Part shown: positions 26,522 through 35,669 of the stretch, piece by piece
Position numbering within the stretch: the first letter of the stretch is position 1
Layout of the letters: every line of letters starts with the position of its first letter
DNA from: Methanosphaerula subterraneus
GTDB taxonomy: Archaea > Halobacteriota > Methanomicrobia > Methanomicrobiales > Methanospirillaceae
NCBI RefSeq assembly: GCF_052055875.1
Contig: NZ_CP170508.1
Span: forward strand, 496,001 to 560,000
Direction: 5' to 3'
DNA: 64,000 nucleotides
Position numbers and translations under genes: made by a program
Notes under the pieces: model-generated
Database searches by the model: none
Told to the model about the DNA's origin: nothing
What the model saw: only the letters and a program-made list of their open reading frames with translations

Positions 26522-29500
26522 TCAGGGTGTCAGCACCGGTAACGGCGCCGCGTTCACCCATGCGGAGGCGCCCCCGGCGTTGAACGACTGAACCCTGAAG
26601 TAGTAGTTCGTGTTGAGTGGCAGGTTCAACGTCCGGAACCGGACGATGTCCGCCCCGACGGTGCCGGTCACCACGTTCGCCGTGAATCCGCTATCCGTAG
26701 CCTGCTGGATCCGGAAACCGGTCTCGGTGGTCGAGGTATCGGTCCAGGTCAGCGTGACCCGGTCGAAGTTGTTGTTCACACGGGCTGCCGTCGCCGTCAC
26801 ACCCGTCGGTGCGGTCGGCGCCGGGGTTGCCCCTCCGGGCGAGGCCGTATTGGACCAGGCCGAGTCGCCGGCCTGGGTCGGGAACCCGGGCGTGACCGTG
26901 TCGCCGACCAGGTTCCGGGCCAGCACGCGGTAGAAGTACTGCGTGGCCTGGGCGGCCGTGGTATCGGTGTAGGTCTTCGTGTTGGCGGCGACGGTGAAGG
27001 TGGTCGGGCTATTCGTGAACCCGGCGTCCGTCGCCCGCTGGATCACGAACCCGGTCTCGGTGGTCGAGGCGTCCGTCCAGGTCAGCTGGATTCCCTGGTT
27101 CCCGTTGAGGCGGACGGCCGACAGGTTCGAGGGCGGTCGCGGCGCGGCGGCGTAGGCCATCGAGTGCATCATGTCCATCTCCTCGTGCGAGAGGAGGTGG
27201 CAGTGGTAGACATACTCCCAGCCGAAGTTGACGTAGTGGTTCGTGATCGTGACCGGGTTGGCCGCGGGGTCCGTGAACCCGCCCGGAGGGCCCTGCAGGG
27301 TTACGCCCTCGGGCATGGTCGGGTCGAGCAGCCGGACGCTGTTCGGCACCTCGAAGGGCGTCGTCGGCGTCACCGGCCGGAACGCGAGGATCGTGTCCGT
27401 GAGCGGGTCCACGCGGACGGTCTCCTTCCAGCCGAGCTCGTTCGCATCGGGCGGCCTTATGATGTTGTCCCAGGCGACCTGGTTGATCACCTGGACGTTG
27501 AAGAGGTGCGTATGGATGGTGTGCGTGTCCACGCCGTTGTGCGTGATCTTCCAGAACTGGACCCCGTCGGTGGTGTTCCCGAGGAACGTGCCGTAGATCC
27601 CGGACGATTCGATCAGTTCGACGGGCGGGCTCGCGTACGGGTAGAGCAGGAAGTTCTGGGTCGTGGCGGAGGAGGCGGGCAGTTCGAGCCCGAGGAAGCC
27701 GCTCATTCGGCCGTAATCGGTCTCGTACGCCGAACCCATCTCGTCGTGGAGGGCCTTGGCGTCGAGCGTCGAGGTCACTGTCGCGCCCGTGATGTTCTTG
27801 TAGGTGTGCGTGGTCGTCTCGAAGATCCGCACGTACTGGTCGGTCGGGAAGTTCGCGTTGTAGGCGGAGTTGTAGCGTGCGTCCGGCACGATGATGGGAT
27901 CCTCGCCGGCCTCGAAGACGCCGAGCTTGCCGGCGGTCTTGGCAAAGACCGACTGCAGGGTCGCGAGGTTGTACTCTGGTGCAGGGGTCGTGGCCGCCAC
28001 CCGGATCTGCATGATCGTGCGGGTGTTCGGGCCGTATCCGGCCTGCGTCGTCGGCGTGCTGCCGGTGCCGGTCAGGTCCGGCTTGCCGGTGTAGTAGTCG
28101 TAGCGTGGGTCGAGCGCCGGGAACGCCGCAGGCGCGTCGTTGTAGAGGATCAGGGTCTTGCCCGCGTACTTCGAGAAGTCGATGAGCACGTCGGCCCGCT
28201 CGGCCGTGCCGAGGATGAGTGTGCCCTGGTTGACATTACCGAAGTCGAAGGCTGTCGGGTCTAAGTTCCAGCCGATCGGCTGGTTCGGGAGGACCACCGG
28301 TGCAGGCAGGAACCCGCCCTCGTTGGCGATCTGGATCATGCTCGGGCCCGCCGCCGCGGGATCTGGCACACCACCCTCGCGACCGTCCTGGGCAGGAACC
28401 ATTTTGACTTCGGTGTTCGTCCGGCCGTCTGCGGTCACCACGTTCGGGTCGGCCACATAGAGCTGCAGGTTGACGAACCGGTCGTCGGCCGCGTTGAGGA
28501 TGCGGAACCTGACGGTCGTGGGCTGCACGTCAAGGTAGGGGTAGGCCTCGCCGTTGACGACCGGTGTGTCCATGTAGGATTCCATGCCCATGGAGTTGCT
28601 TGGCACGCCCGGGATCAGGGCCGGTTCGGATGGGCTGGGATTTGAAGGGTTGTAGTAGGGGTTCGCGGTCGGGCCGTGGACGACGGTCGTCGGCGGCCAG
28701 AACCACGGGCCGTAGTGCCACCGGCCGTAGGCGTTGGTGCCGGAACTGTCGTACGGGTTCTGGTTGGTCATGTAGACATGGGGCAGCCAGAGGTCGCCGG
28801 TGTGCGCCGTACCCGGCGTCGAGCCCCATTTCCAGGTGGGGTCCTGGAAGCCGATGGTGGTGGCGTCCACGAAGGTCTTGTCCTGGATGACCAGCGGGAT
28901 GCCCGCATCAGGGAGGACCTTGGCGCCTGTCGGGTTGATCCCGGAGTTGTTGGTGCCGGCGATCATGTCCTGCTCGATCTTGTCAGTGACCAGGTACGGC
29001 GCTGCCTCGCCTGCGTAGACGTTGAGGCGGGTGATCCCGTAGGAGTGGTCGTGGTAGAACATGAGCCGGGCGCTCTGCTGGTTGGTGTAGTAGAAGGTCA
29101 TCGACCCGTCGCCCGGATCGGGCATGTCGGGCACGTTCACGACGCTGACACCCTTTGGGTACGGCGTGTTCTCGCCGGCCGGGGTGATCCACTGGTGCGG
29201 CGTGCCGTCGCTGATCCAGGGGGTGGCGCCACCATGGAGGTGGATGTTCGCACGGTTCTGCGTGTAGTCCATGGGGTTGGCGTTCATGCCGAGCGGGCCC
29301 ATGCCTGCGCCCATGACTGTGGGGTCGACGGGCAGGAAGAGGTTGCCGCCGGCGCCGGTGGGCAGTTTATTGGTGAACTTGACCCGGACGGCCCGGTCGC
29401 GCTGGGCCACGATCGTCGGGCCGAGGTAGGAGATCGGCGAGACGTCCTGGCCGTTCTTCACCTGGACGTATCCGCGGAGGGTGGTCGCCGGGAGGTCGGG

Positions 29501-30307
29501 GTGCAGCTGCTGCGTGTACTGCCTGAGCTCGAGCTCATAGTAGTCGGCGTCGGGATAGGTCGTCGTGTCCGGGACGGCGACGGAGATGCTCGGCAGTGCG
29601 CTTATGAACTTCCGGATGCCGCCGGAGAGTGCGCCGCCGATGGTGGCGTCGAGCTGGGCGTCGGCGCCCTGCGGGGCCGTGGCGTTCGAGACGTAGACGA
29701 CAGGGGCGGTGTAGCCCGAGCCGGCGTTCGTGATGGTGACGCCCGTGATGGCGCCGGTCGCCGGGTCGGCCGTGGCTGTGGCCGTGGCGCCCGAGCCGGT
29801 GTTGTAGAGGTCGACGATCTCGACCACAGGGGCGAAGTAACCGCTGCCTCCGCTGGTTATGGTGACGGTGGCGACGGAGCCGGTCGGCATGGGGCTGTTG
29901 GCGTAGTTGGGGTACGGGCCGTAGTAATGCGGCGGGTCGCTCGGAGCCGGGGTGGAGGCGGCGTTGATGCCGGTATTCTTGATGGTGGCGTTAGAGCGGG
30001 CGGCCTGTTCGGTCTGGCGATATCGGTCAGCAGCGGCCTCCCGTTCCTCGGGTGTGGTCTTTCCCTTGTACCTGAGCCCGGTCTTCTCGTCTATGCTCAC
30101 CGTTGCGTTCAGGTCCGCGCCTGACGGTGTTATCTGGGTCGCCAGCATGGCAGGGGCCGTGGTTGGCTGACCGGTTGCGGCTGTGCCGAGGGTCGGATCC
30201 GTGCCGCTGGCGGCACCGATGGCGCCAGTGCAGAGGAGCAGGAGTGCAATGAGCAGTCCGGTTATGATCAAGTGGGCGGTGCGCCCAGTGTGTGGGTGTG
30301 TGTCCAT
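26522..30307 (-). CDS. Secreted multicopper oxidase with two fibronectin type III domains
   Basis: A 1261-residue secreted enzyme. After a signal peptide (MDTHPHTGRTAHLIITGLLI, running to about residue 33) there is a repeat-like region (TITSGGSGYFAPVVEIVDLY, 145-215) and then three cupredoxin domains. All four copper-binding motifs are present: NIHLHGG (about 355), FYHDHSYG (about 415), HTIHTHLFN (about 927) and YHCHLLSHEEMDMM (about 1034), giving the type 1 Cys-His-Met and the trinuclear His set. Two fibronectin type III domains end the protein. Large bacterial relatives oxidise Mn(II) or other metals with oxygen; the substrate here is unknown. An oxygen-using enzyme in a methanogen is unexpected. 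There is no dockerin, unlike its neighbours. Confidence 0.9.
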   Translation of the reverse strand: MDTHPHTGRTAHLIITGLLIALLLLCTGAIGAASGTDPTLGTAATGQPTTAPAMLATQITPSGADLNATVSIDEKTGLRYKGKTTPEEREAAADRYRQTEQAARSNATIKNTGINAASTPAPSDPPHYYGPYPNYANSPMPTGSVATVTITSGGSGYFAPVVEIVDLYNTGSGATATATADPATGAITGVTITNAGSGYTAPVVYVSNATAPQGADAQLDATIGGALSGGIRKFISALPSISVAVPDTTTYPDADYYELELRQYTQQLHPDLPATTLRGYVQVKNGQDVSPISYLGPTIVAQRDRAVRVKFTNKLPTGAGGNLFLPVDPTVMGAGMGPLGMNANPMDYTQNRANIHLHGGATPWISDGTPHQWITPAGENTPYPKGVSVVNVPDMPDPGDGSMTFYYTNQQSARLMFYHDHSYGITRLNVYAGEAAPYLVTDKIEQDMIAGTNNSGINPTGAKVLPDAGIPLVIQDKTFVDATTIGFQDPTWKWGSTPGTAHTGDLWLPHVYMTNQNPYDSSGTNAYGRWHYGPWFWPPTTVVHGPTANPYYNPSNPSPSEPALIPGVPSNSMGMESYMDTPVVNGEAYPYLDVQPTTVRFRILNAADDRFVNLQLYVADPNVVTADGRTNTEVKMVPAQDGREGGVPDPAAAGPSMIQIANEGGFLPAPVVLPNQPIGWNLDPTAFDFGNVNQGTLILGTAERADVLIDFSKYAGKTLILYNDAPAAFPALDPRYDYYTGKPDLTGTGSTPTTQAGYGPNTRTIMQIRVAATTPAPEYNLATLQSVFAKTAGKLGVFEAGEDPIIVPDARYNSAYNANFPTDQYVRIFETTTHTYKNITGATVTSTLDAKALHDEMGSAYETDYGRMSGFLGLELPASSATTQNFLLYPYASPPVELIESSGIYGTFLGNTTDGVQFWKITHNGVDTHTIHTHLFNVQVINQVAWDNIIRPPDANELGWKETVRVDPLTDTILAFRPVTPTTPFEVPNSVRLLDPTMPEGVTLQGPPGGFTDPAANPVTITNHYVNFGWEYVYHCHLLSHEEMDMMHSMAYAAAPRPPSNLSAVRLNGNQGIQLTWTDASTTETGFVIQRATDAGFTNSPTTFTVAANTKTYTDTTAAQATQYFYRVLARNLVGDTVTPGFPTQAGDSAWSNTASPGGATPAPTAPTGVTATAARVNNNFDRVTLTWTDTSTTETGFRIQQATDSGFTANVVTGTVGADIVRFRTLNLPLNTNYYFRVQSFNAGGASAWVNAAPLPVLTP

Positions 30308-30485
30308 GGTCGTTTGATTCTCCAGTAGAAACTGCCAGGCGTATCATATTTCGGAAGGTCCTGGTGAGGCGAATCATACGCTTTAAAGCATATAATGGTA
30401 TGTTACGTGCATATGGAAGGGTGACGGAGGTCGGGGGAGGGGTTAAAATAGAATCCGGGGATTTTCCGCCCCGCGAAGAGGCCTG

Positions 30486-31955
30486 TCAGAGCGTGTTGAA
30501 GAGCGAGACCACGTCGGCGAAGTCGATCCGGCTGTCGGAGTTGTAGTCGAACGGGCCGGCCGGCTCGTTCGCGGCGATCCAGTCCATCTGGTTGAAACAG
30601 AGGACGACGTCGGCGAAGTCCTTCCGGCCGTTCCCGTCGACGTCGTCGCACCGGCCGTCGTTCGCCGTCGATGTCGGTACGCCGGCACCGCCGGGGACTG
30701 CCCGGACGGCGGCGCCGGTCACGGCGATCCGCTCGACGGCCCGGACCGTATCGTCGGGGTACCCGGAGGCCGAGGCTGTCAGGGTGACGGTGTAGGCCCC
30801 GGGTGCGGCGTAGACGTGGACGGGGTTCCGCTCGGCCGCCGTCCCGCCGTCGCCGAAGTCCCAGGTCCGGCCCGTAGCCCCGCCGAGCGAGTCATCCGTG
30901 AACCGGACGGTGAGCGGCGCCGGGCCGGCGATGGTGTCGGCGGCGAACGCGGCCGCGAGCAGGGGCGGGTTCGCGATTCCCCTGCCGTACAGGTAATCCG
31001 CAGCCGCCCGGTCCGCCGGAGAGAGATGGACGAGATTCATGTTGGCGGCGCTGTCCCTTCGAGAGAGGTAACTGACCTTCCCGGTGTCGGACGGCCCCTG
31101 CGGCTCGGCCCCGGCAAGCCAGGCGATCCCGATGCAGAACCCCAGGTTGCGGAGGGTTACCGGCTCGATGCCGTAGACGGACCCGCCCGCTTCGCCCGCC
31201 GTCCAGGTGTAGGATGTGGAGAGGATGATGTCGGCCTCGACGATCGTGTCGTTCTCATAATAGTAGGTGATCCCGCCCGACGGCCCCCAGGCGATCAGGC
31301 TCACGCCGTCTCTGGCCGCGGCCGTCCCGTTCGACGTGCCCGAGCAGTCGATCTGGTACGTATCCGGCAGGGCCGTGTTCCAGGTGGCGACTGCCCGACG
31401 GACTGCTCCGGCCCCGCCGGCGACGCCCGGGCAGTTGTCGTTCACGGCGAAGACCGGGGGCCGGGCCCAGCGCTTCCCGGCGACGCCGAATGAGACCGCG
31501 AACGGGAACGGCCCGCTCCTCGCGCCCGCGTCCGTGACGACCCGGAGCCCGCCGCTGCTCGCGGTCTCCCGGATGCCGTCCGCATTGAACCCGTTCGGGA
31601 CACGGACGACGATCGCGGTGTCGGACCAGGAGACGATGTCGTCGGGGTTGCCGGTGCTGGTCCGGCCGGACGCCCAGTACACGCCCCCGGCGGATGGAAA
31701 CCCGACATCGGCCGGCGACTCCCGGGAGGCCTTCGCCCCGAACCCGGTCCCTTCGATCGTGATGGTCGTGTTCGTACCGGCCGACGCGATCGGCGGCGAG
31801 ACGGACGCGATGGTCGGGCCGTCGACGAGGGCTTGAGAATCAGGTACCAGGGCCGCAGCCTGCGTGCCGGCGGCGAGCAGGCAGATCGCCAGGAGGAGGG
31901 CTGCTGCCGGCAGAAAGGCGTAGAAGCGCCCTGGAACGGGTGAGATGCGGTTCAT
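30486..31955 (-). CDS. Matrixin-like pseudoprotease with IPT, PKD and dockerin
   Basis: A 489-residue secreted protein: signal peptide (1-34), an IPT/TIG immunoglobulin-like domain (about 42-155), a matrixin-like domain (about 160-320), a PKD domain (about 325-410, TWDFGDGGTAAERNPVHVY) and a C-terminal dockerin (DVDGNGRKDFADVVLCFNQM; DYNSDSRIDFADVVSLFNTL). The matrixin frame is recognisable from its start (AVATWNTALPDTYQIDC) to its end (LSPADRAAADYLYG). Where active enzymes have HExxHxxGxxH, this one has LRNLGFCIGIAW, so all three zinc His and the catalytic Glu are gone. It is probably a binding, not a cutting, surface protein. Confidence 0.8.
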   Translation of the reverse strand: MNRISPVPGRFYAFLPAAALLLAICLLAAGTQAAALVPDSQALVDGPTIASVSPPIASAGTNTTITIEGTGFGAKASRESPADVGFPSAGGVYWASGRTSTGNPDDIVSWSDTAIVVRVPNGFNADGIRETASSGGLRVVTDAGARSGPFPFAVSFGVAGKRWARPPVFAVNDNCPGVAGGAGAVRRAVATWNTALPDTYQIDCSGTSNGTAAARDGVSLIAWGPSGGITYYYENDTIVEADIILSTSYTWTAGEAGGSVYGIEPVTLRNLGFCIGIAWLAGAEPQGPSDTGKVSYLSRRDSAANMNLVHLSPADRAAADYLYGRGIANPPLLAAAFAADTIAGPAPLTVRFTDDSLGGATGRTWDFGDGGTAAERNPVHVYAAPGAYTVTLTASASGYPDDTVRAVERIAVTGAAVRAVPGGAGVPTSTANDGRCDDVDGNGRKDFADVVLCFNQMDWIAANEPAGPFDYNSDSRIDFADVVSLFNTL

Positions 31956-32544
31956 GGTCTCCTTCTCGTTGGTTCGCTCGAAAACGGCGGGTATGGACAG
32001 GGCAGAGGATCGGCATGGCCTCTGGCTTCAGAAGCACGAAAGACAGGGTACGTATAGATAATCGACCGATCGGATATACCTTGCGACATTCATCGGAAGC
32101 CGGCAGAGCCAGGGGCGATGGATAGTAAACCGACGATGCGATTCAGCCGGAGCCACGAGTCGGGAGGATCGTCTGCCGGAGACCGGGCAAGGTCGGCCGC
32201 GTGGGCCGGGGCGTCGACGAAGTCCAGCCGTTCGGTGATGCCGGGCTTCCGGATCCGGCAGGACTCCATCGCTCATCTCGGCCCGATGGAGCAGGTCTGG
32301 GCACGCCGGCGAACGGCGGAGAGTTACTCTGATAGAGATGATGGTGTAAAGAATTGCTGGTCTATCAGAGGTGGATCGGCTAAAAAAACCTTTGGAAAGG
32401 TGACCCAATATTCGAAAGAAGGAATTTCATGGCACAACATCAATCATAAACAGAAATAACTCGATAATTTTGGAATGTGCCCGGGGGATCACCTCTTTCT
32501 GGAATGTTTTTTTGGATTTTCCTTCTCGCCTTCTTAAAAAAAAG
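31956..32544. other. Intergenic region with a decayed gene fragment
   Basis: No intact gene is supported. At about 32190-32260 the sequence closely matches 35938-36003 (shared GACGAAGTCCAGCCGTTCGG), part of the hypothetical gene at 35.7 kb, so a broken minus-strand copy lies here. The right end, before the NHL gene, is AT-rich. Confidence 0.55.
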
Positions 32545-34141
32545 TTAGACCTGGTTGAAGAGGACGACGACGTCATTGAAGTCGACCTGTCCGTTCCTGT
32601 TGAAGTCGAAGGCAGAGACAGGTTCATTCGTGGCGATCCAGTCCATATTGTTGAAGAAGAGTACCACATCATTGAAGTCGATATGACCGTTGCCGTTGAT
32701 ATCTTCATAGCGACCGTCCCCGTTCAGATCGTTCGGATATGACTGAATGCAGGAGAGATAGAGGCCAGAACCGGTCACCTCGACGGGGCAATTGGCGAAT
32801 TGAGGTGAGGTCAATTCTCCGCTGTCATCGTCGACTCTCGCTTGAATGATGGAGAGAGCAGTCTGACCGTTCCGGTCCCCCCTGATTGTGATTGTCCCGA
32901 TCTGAGCGCTTGTAGTCCCGGGTTCGCTGATGACGGCCGTATCGATAGCTGACAACAATACTGTATCGGCGGGGAGCGTTGAATTCTTCTGCATCGTCCA
33001 GCCTGGAAGTGAGACTCCGACAATTTCACCGATCGTCGGGTCGGTGAGAGAGAGGCTGAGCGACACGTTGAAACCTGATATGCCGTTCTTCAGGCCGTCG
33101 ATATAGAGAGTGGTCGTGTTCGTAGACCCGCGTTTGATGATGAGGGGGGACGGGGTGAACCGGAAAGCGGATGTTGTGGATATTGGAGTTATTGGAGTAA
33201 ATTTCTGGATTAGATTGTTCAAGGAGTCGGCGACGTAGACGTTGCCCGCACCGTCGACCGCGATATCCCAGGGGTCATTGAACCGTCCGTCCCCGGAGCC
33301 ATAGGTCCCCCACTTCGCGAGGAAGGTGCCGGTTGACGTGAACTTCTGGATCCTGTGGTTACTAGTGTCGGCGACGTATACACTTCCCGCACCGTCAACC
33401 CCGATGCCCTGGGGGGTAGTTGAACTGTCCGTCCCCGGAGCCGTAGATCCCCCACTTTGTGAGGAAGGTGCCGGTTGATGTGAATTTTTGAACCCGGTTG
33501 TTGCCTGTTTCGACGACGTAGACGTATCCCTCGCTGTCAACTGCGATGCCCCTAGGTTCATTAAACTGTCCATTCTCTGAGCCAATGACTCCCCACTTAG
33601 CGACGAAATTACCAGTCGACGTGAACTTCTGGACCCGGTTGTTCTTCCAGTCGGCTACGTAGACGTAGCCCGTACCGTCGACCGCGATGGCTGCGGGCAT
33701 ATCTAACTGTCCCGCCTCAGATCCAGAACCTCCCCACTTCGTGACGAAGGAACCAGTCGACGTGAACTTCTGGACCCGGTCGTTCCAGGTGTCGGCGACG
33801 TAGACGTAGCCTTCGCGGTCGACAGCGATCCCACCGGGGTAATAGAATTGTCCGTTTGGTGCGTCCAGTTTACCGAAGCCATAGCTCCCCCACATCGTGA
33901 TGAAGGCACCGCTCGACGTGAACTTCTGGATCCGTTGGTTTTTATGATCGGTTACGTAGACGTTACCTGCACTGTCGATCGCGACCCAGGTTGGCTCCGA
34001 GAACGCTCCATCCGGCGAGCCCCACCACTTCGTCACGAACTGATACCCTTCCTCGGCCGTCGCGATCTGAACGCTGCACCCGAGCAGAAGAACCACCACC
34101 AGGACTCCTATGAAGAAAAGACGATTTTGAAAAAATTTCAT
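32545..34141 (-). pseudogene. NHL-propeller, cohesin-like, dockerin gene with a G6 frameshift
   Basis: Signal peptide (MKFFQNRLFFIGVLVVVLLL, start 34141) plus about six NHL repeats in one frame run to about 33410. The rest (last NHL repeats, a cohesin-like domain and a dockerin, DINGNGHIDFNDVVLFFNNM and DFNRNGQVDFNDVVVLFNQV) continues in another frame to 32545. The break falls at six G (plus strand 33411-33416). Removing one base gives the repeat-consistent reading GQFNYPQGIGVD. The cohesin-like part (SPLIIKRGSTNTTTLYIDGL, then GISGFNVSLSLSL) is close to that of the 37.7-kb gene. Whether this is a pseudogene, a slippage-switched gene or a sequencing error cannot be settled here. Confidence 0.8.
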
Positions 34142-34270
34142 AAGCCACCGATTTGTGCATACGTTGCGGCAGACCTTAGAGTTTGTGAAATGGTAGTGAA
34201 GAATACCGGTGAGACGGTCGCCCCCACTATCACTTATATTATATGTCATATAATCCCATAATCCAAACTT

Positions 34271-34811
34271 ATGAAGCAGGGAATTGTCGGGATTGTAGTG
34301 CTGGTTGGACTGCTGATCTGCATGGTCATCCAGCCGGTGATGGCAGAGACTGCTGATCTGCATGGTCATCCAGCCGGTGATGGCAGAGACTGCTGAAGAA
34401 CTGTTTGTGAAGGGCCAGGACCTCGCAGACCAGGGGAAGTATAGTCAGGCCATCCAGTACTATGACCAGGCACTTGCCATCACCCAGACGAATGATCAGA
34501 TCTATTACTTCAAGGGAAATGCCCTCCTGTACCTAAAAAAGTATCAAGAAGCGATCGATGCCTACAATGCGGCACTCGCGATCAATTCACAGAACACGGC
34601 GGCCCAGCATAACCTGAACACGGCCAAGACGCAGATGGCGCAGACAGTAACCCCAACAAGTACGTCAACACCATCTGCGTCCTGGTAGCAGAAGTATCAG
34701 GATGCGCAGGACCAGAAGAAGGTTCATGATGCGCTGTCACCGGTCTCTCCGCTTGTTGTCTTTGGGGCACTCGGGCTCCTCGTGCTCTTTAGACGGGTAG
34801 GAAAGGCCTAA
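34271..34811 (+). pseudogene. Secreted TPR protein broken by a 40-bp duplication and a TAG
   Basis: From ATG 34271 a signal peptide (MKQGIVGIVVLVGLLICMVI) leads into an exact 40-bp tandem duplication that shifts the frame to an early stop. With one copy removed the reading runs on into two TPR repeats (AEELFVKGQDLADQGKYSQA; IYYFKGNALLYLKKYQEAID) and a Thr/Ser linker. An in-frame TAG at 34686 interrupts it. Beyond the TAG the same frame still encodes a sensible end: a polar stretch, a membrane helix (LVVFGALGLLVLF), then RRVGKA and TAA at 34809. The original product was thus a surface TPR protein with a C-terminal anchor. Translation could still begin at 34362 but would lack most of the signal peptide. 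Confidence 0.8.
34311..34390. repeat. Exact 40-bp tandem duplication
   Basis: Positions 34311-34350 and 34351-34390 are identical, beginning TGCTGATCTGCATGG. Six more bases of a third unit follow. Because 40 is not divisible by three, the signal peptide is put out of frame with the TPR domain. Confidence 0.95.
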
Positions 34812-34845
34812 TAAAAAGTTTAATGATGATATGACATCGCTGCCC

Positions 34846-35175
34846 CTACAGATTGCCCTGACATGTGGCGCCATCTGGATAATTCCACTTTCCATTCGAA
34901 TCAGCAACCGGCGGGTTCGGATATCCATCTATTTCGCAGCCACTGATGGTACGGATTACTTCCCCAGTGGCATTATCTAATAGGTCGAGATCGAACAGGA
35001 ACACGAAAGTGGAATCCTGAATAGGATTTGGATTGACATCAAAAGTTGCCGATTCGATCTCGACATAAACAATACCCTTGGCACTCGGATCAAACTTAAT
35101 ACCAGTCATATCGCCAATGACCTTTTTTTGACCACTTATACGAGCACGTCCTGAAAGAAATTTAATTTTATTCAT
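34846..35175 (-). CDS. Hypothetical protein, 109 aa
   Basis: A 109-residue protein with a beta-rich pattern (GIVYVEIESATFDVNPNPIQ, then STFVFLFDLDLLDNATGEVI) and two cysteines near the end (ISGCEIDG...GATCQG). No signal peptide is seen from the chosen start, ATG 35175, which follows a very AT-rich stretch (TTATATATCAATATAATTAT) that looks like a promoter. The frame extends upstream to 35244 but overlaps the next gene. No family was recognised. Confidence 0.5.
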   Translation of the reverse strand: MNKIKFLSGRARISGQKKVIGDMTGIKFDPSAKGIVYVEIESATFDVNPNPIQDSTFVFLFDLDLLDNATGEVIRTISGCEIDGYPNPPVADSNGKWNYPDGATCQGNL

Positions 35176-35219
35176 ATTATAATTATATTGATATATAAGT
35201 ATAAATCTATAACGGAAAT

Positions 35220-35486
35220 TCACATTGAGACCGGAATGTGGCATTTGCGGCAGCGGTATTTCCGTTGTTTCTCTCCAACGAGGGCCCAGTGCCGGACTGC
35301 GTAGATGACATAGAGGACGACCAAGCCGATGATTGCCGCGTCACCGATCAGTGTGAGCCACGGCGCCGGGTTCGGAGTCGTCAACTTCGCGACGCCTGCA
35401 GCGACCACGAGTAGCAGGAGCATCCACGGGAGATACTTCCAGAGCCTGCAGAGGAACCATCTGATCACTTTCGGCACGCTACCCAT
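35220..35486 (-). CDS. Two-helix membrane protein, truncated relative of the 48.7-kb gene
   Basis: An 88-residue protein with two membrane segments (WMLLLLVVAAGVAKL and AAIIGLVVLYVIYAV). Its first 70 residues align almost without gaps with the N-terminus of the transglutaminase-like protein at 48713 (shared LLLLVVAAG, PNPAPWLT, VLYVIYAVRHW). The end differs: a basic tail with CRKCHIP. I read it as a duplicated and truncated copy, possibly still a small membrane protein. The ATG is preceded by a weak AT-rich region only. Confidence 0.55.
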   Translation of the reverse strand: MGSVPKVIRWFLCRLWKYLPWMLLLLVVAAGVAKLTTPNPAPWLTLIGDAAIIGLVVLYVIYAVRHWALVGEKQRKYRCRKCHIPVSM

Positions 35487-35669
35487 GATAGTTTTACAGG
35501 GTAGCGTGCCAATTGTGCTGTAATTTCAACAAGACCCGTTTCCGTATCTGATCCTCTCTCCTCCATTGTCAAATACTTTCTGCCAGTCACCCACTCCTCG
35601 TTAATCTCCTTGCGGATCGATCTTACAATCCTGATGTGTGAATCCTCACACCTTGCCATAGCCACCGAT

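Noticed and set aside
28676..30124. 482-codon plus-strand frame opposite the multicopper oxidase
   Set aside because: Arg/Val/Gly-rich shadow of the oxidase; no domain.
34686..34688. Pyrrolysine codon
   Set aside because: Read as Pyl the protein would be whole, but the gene is also broken at its 5' end by the 40-bp duplication and no Pyl machinery is seen here; a nonsense mutation is simpler.
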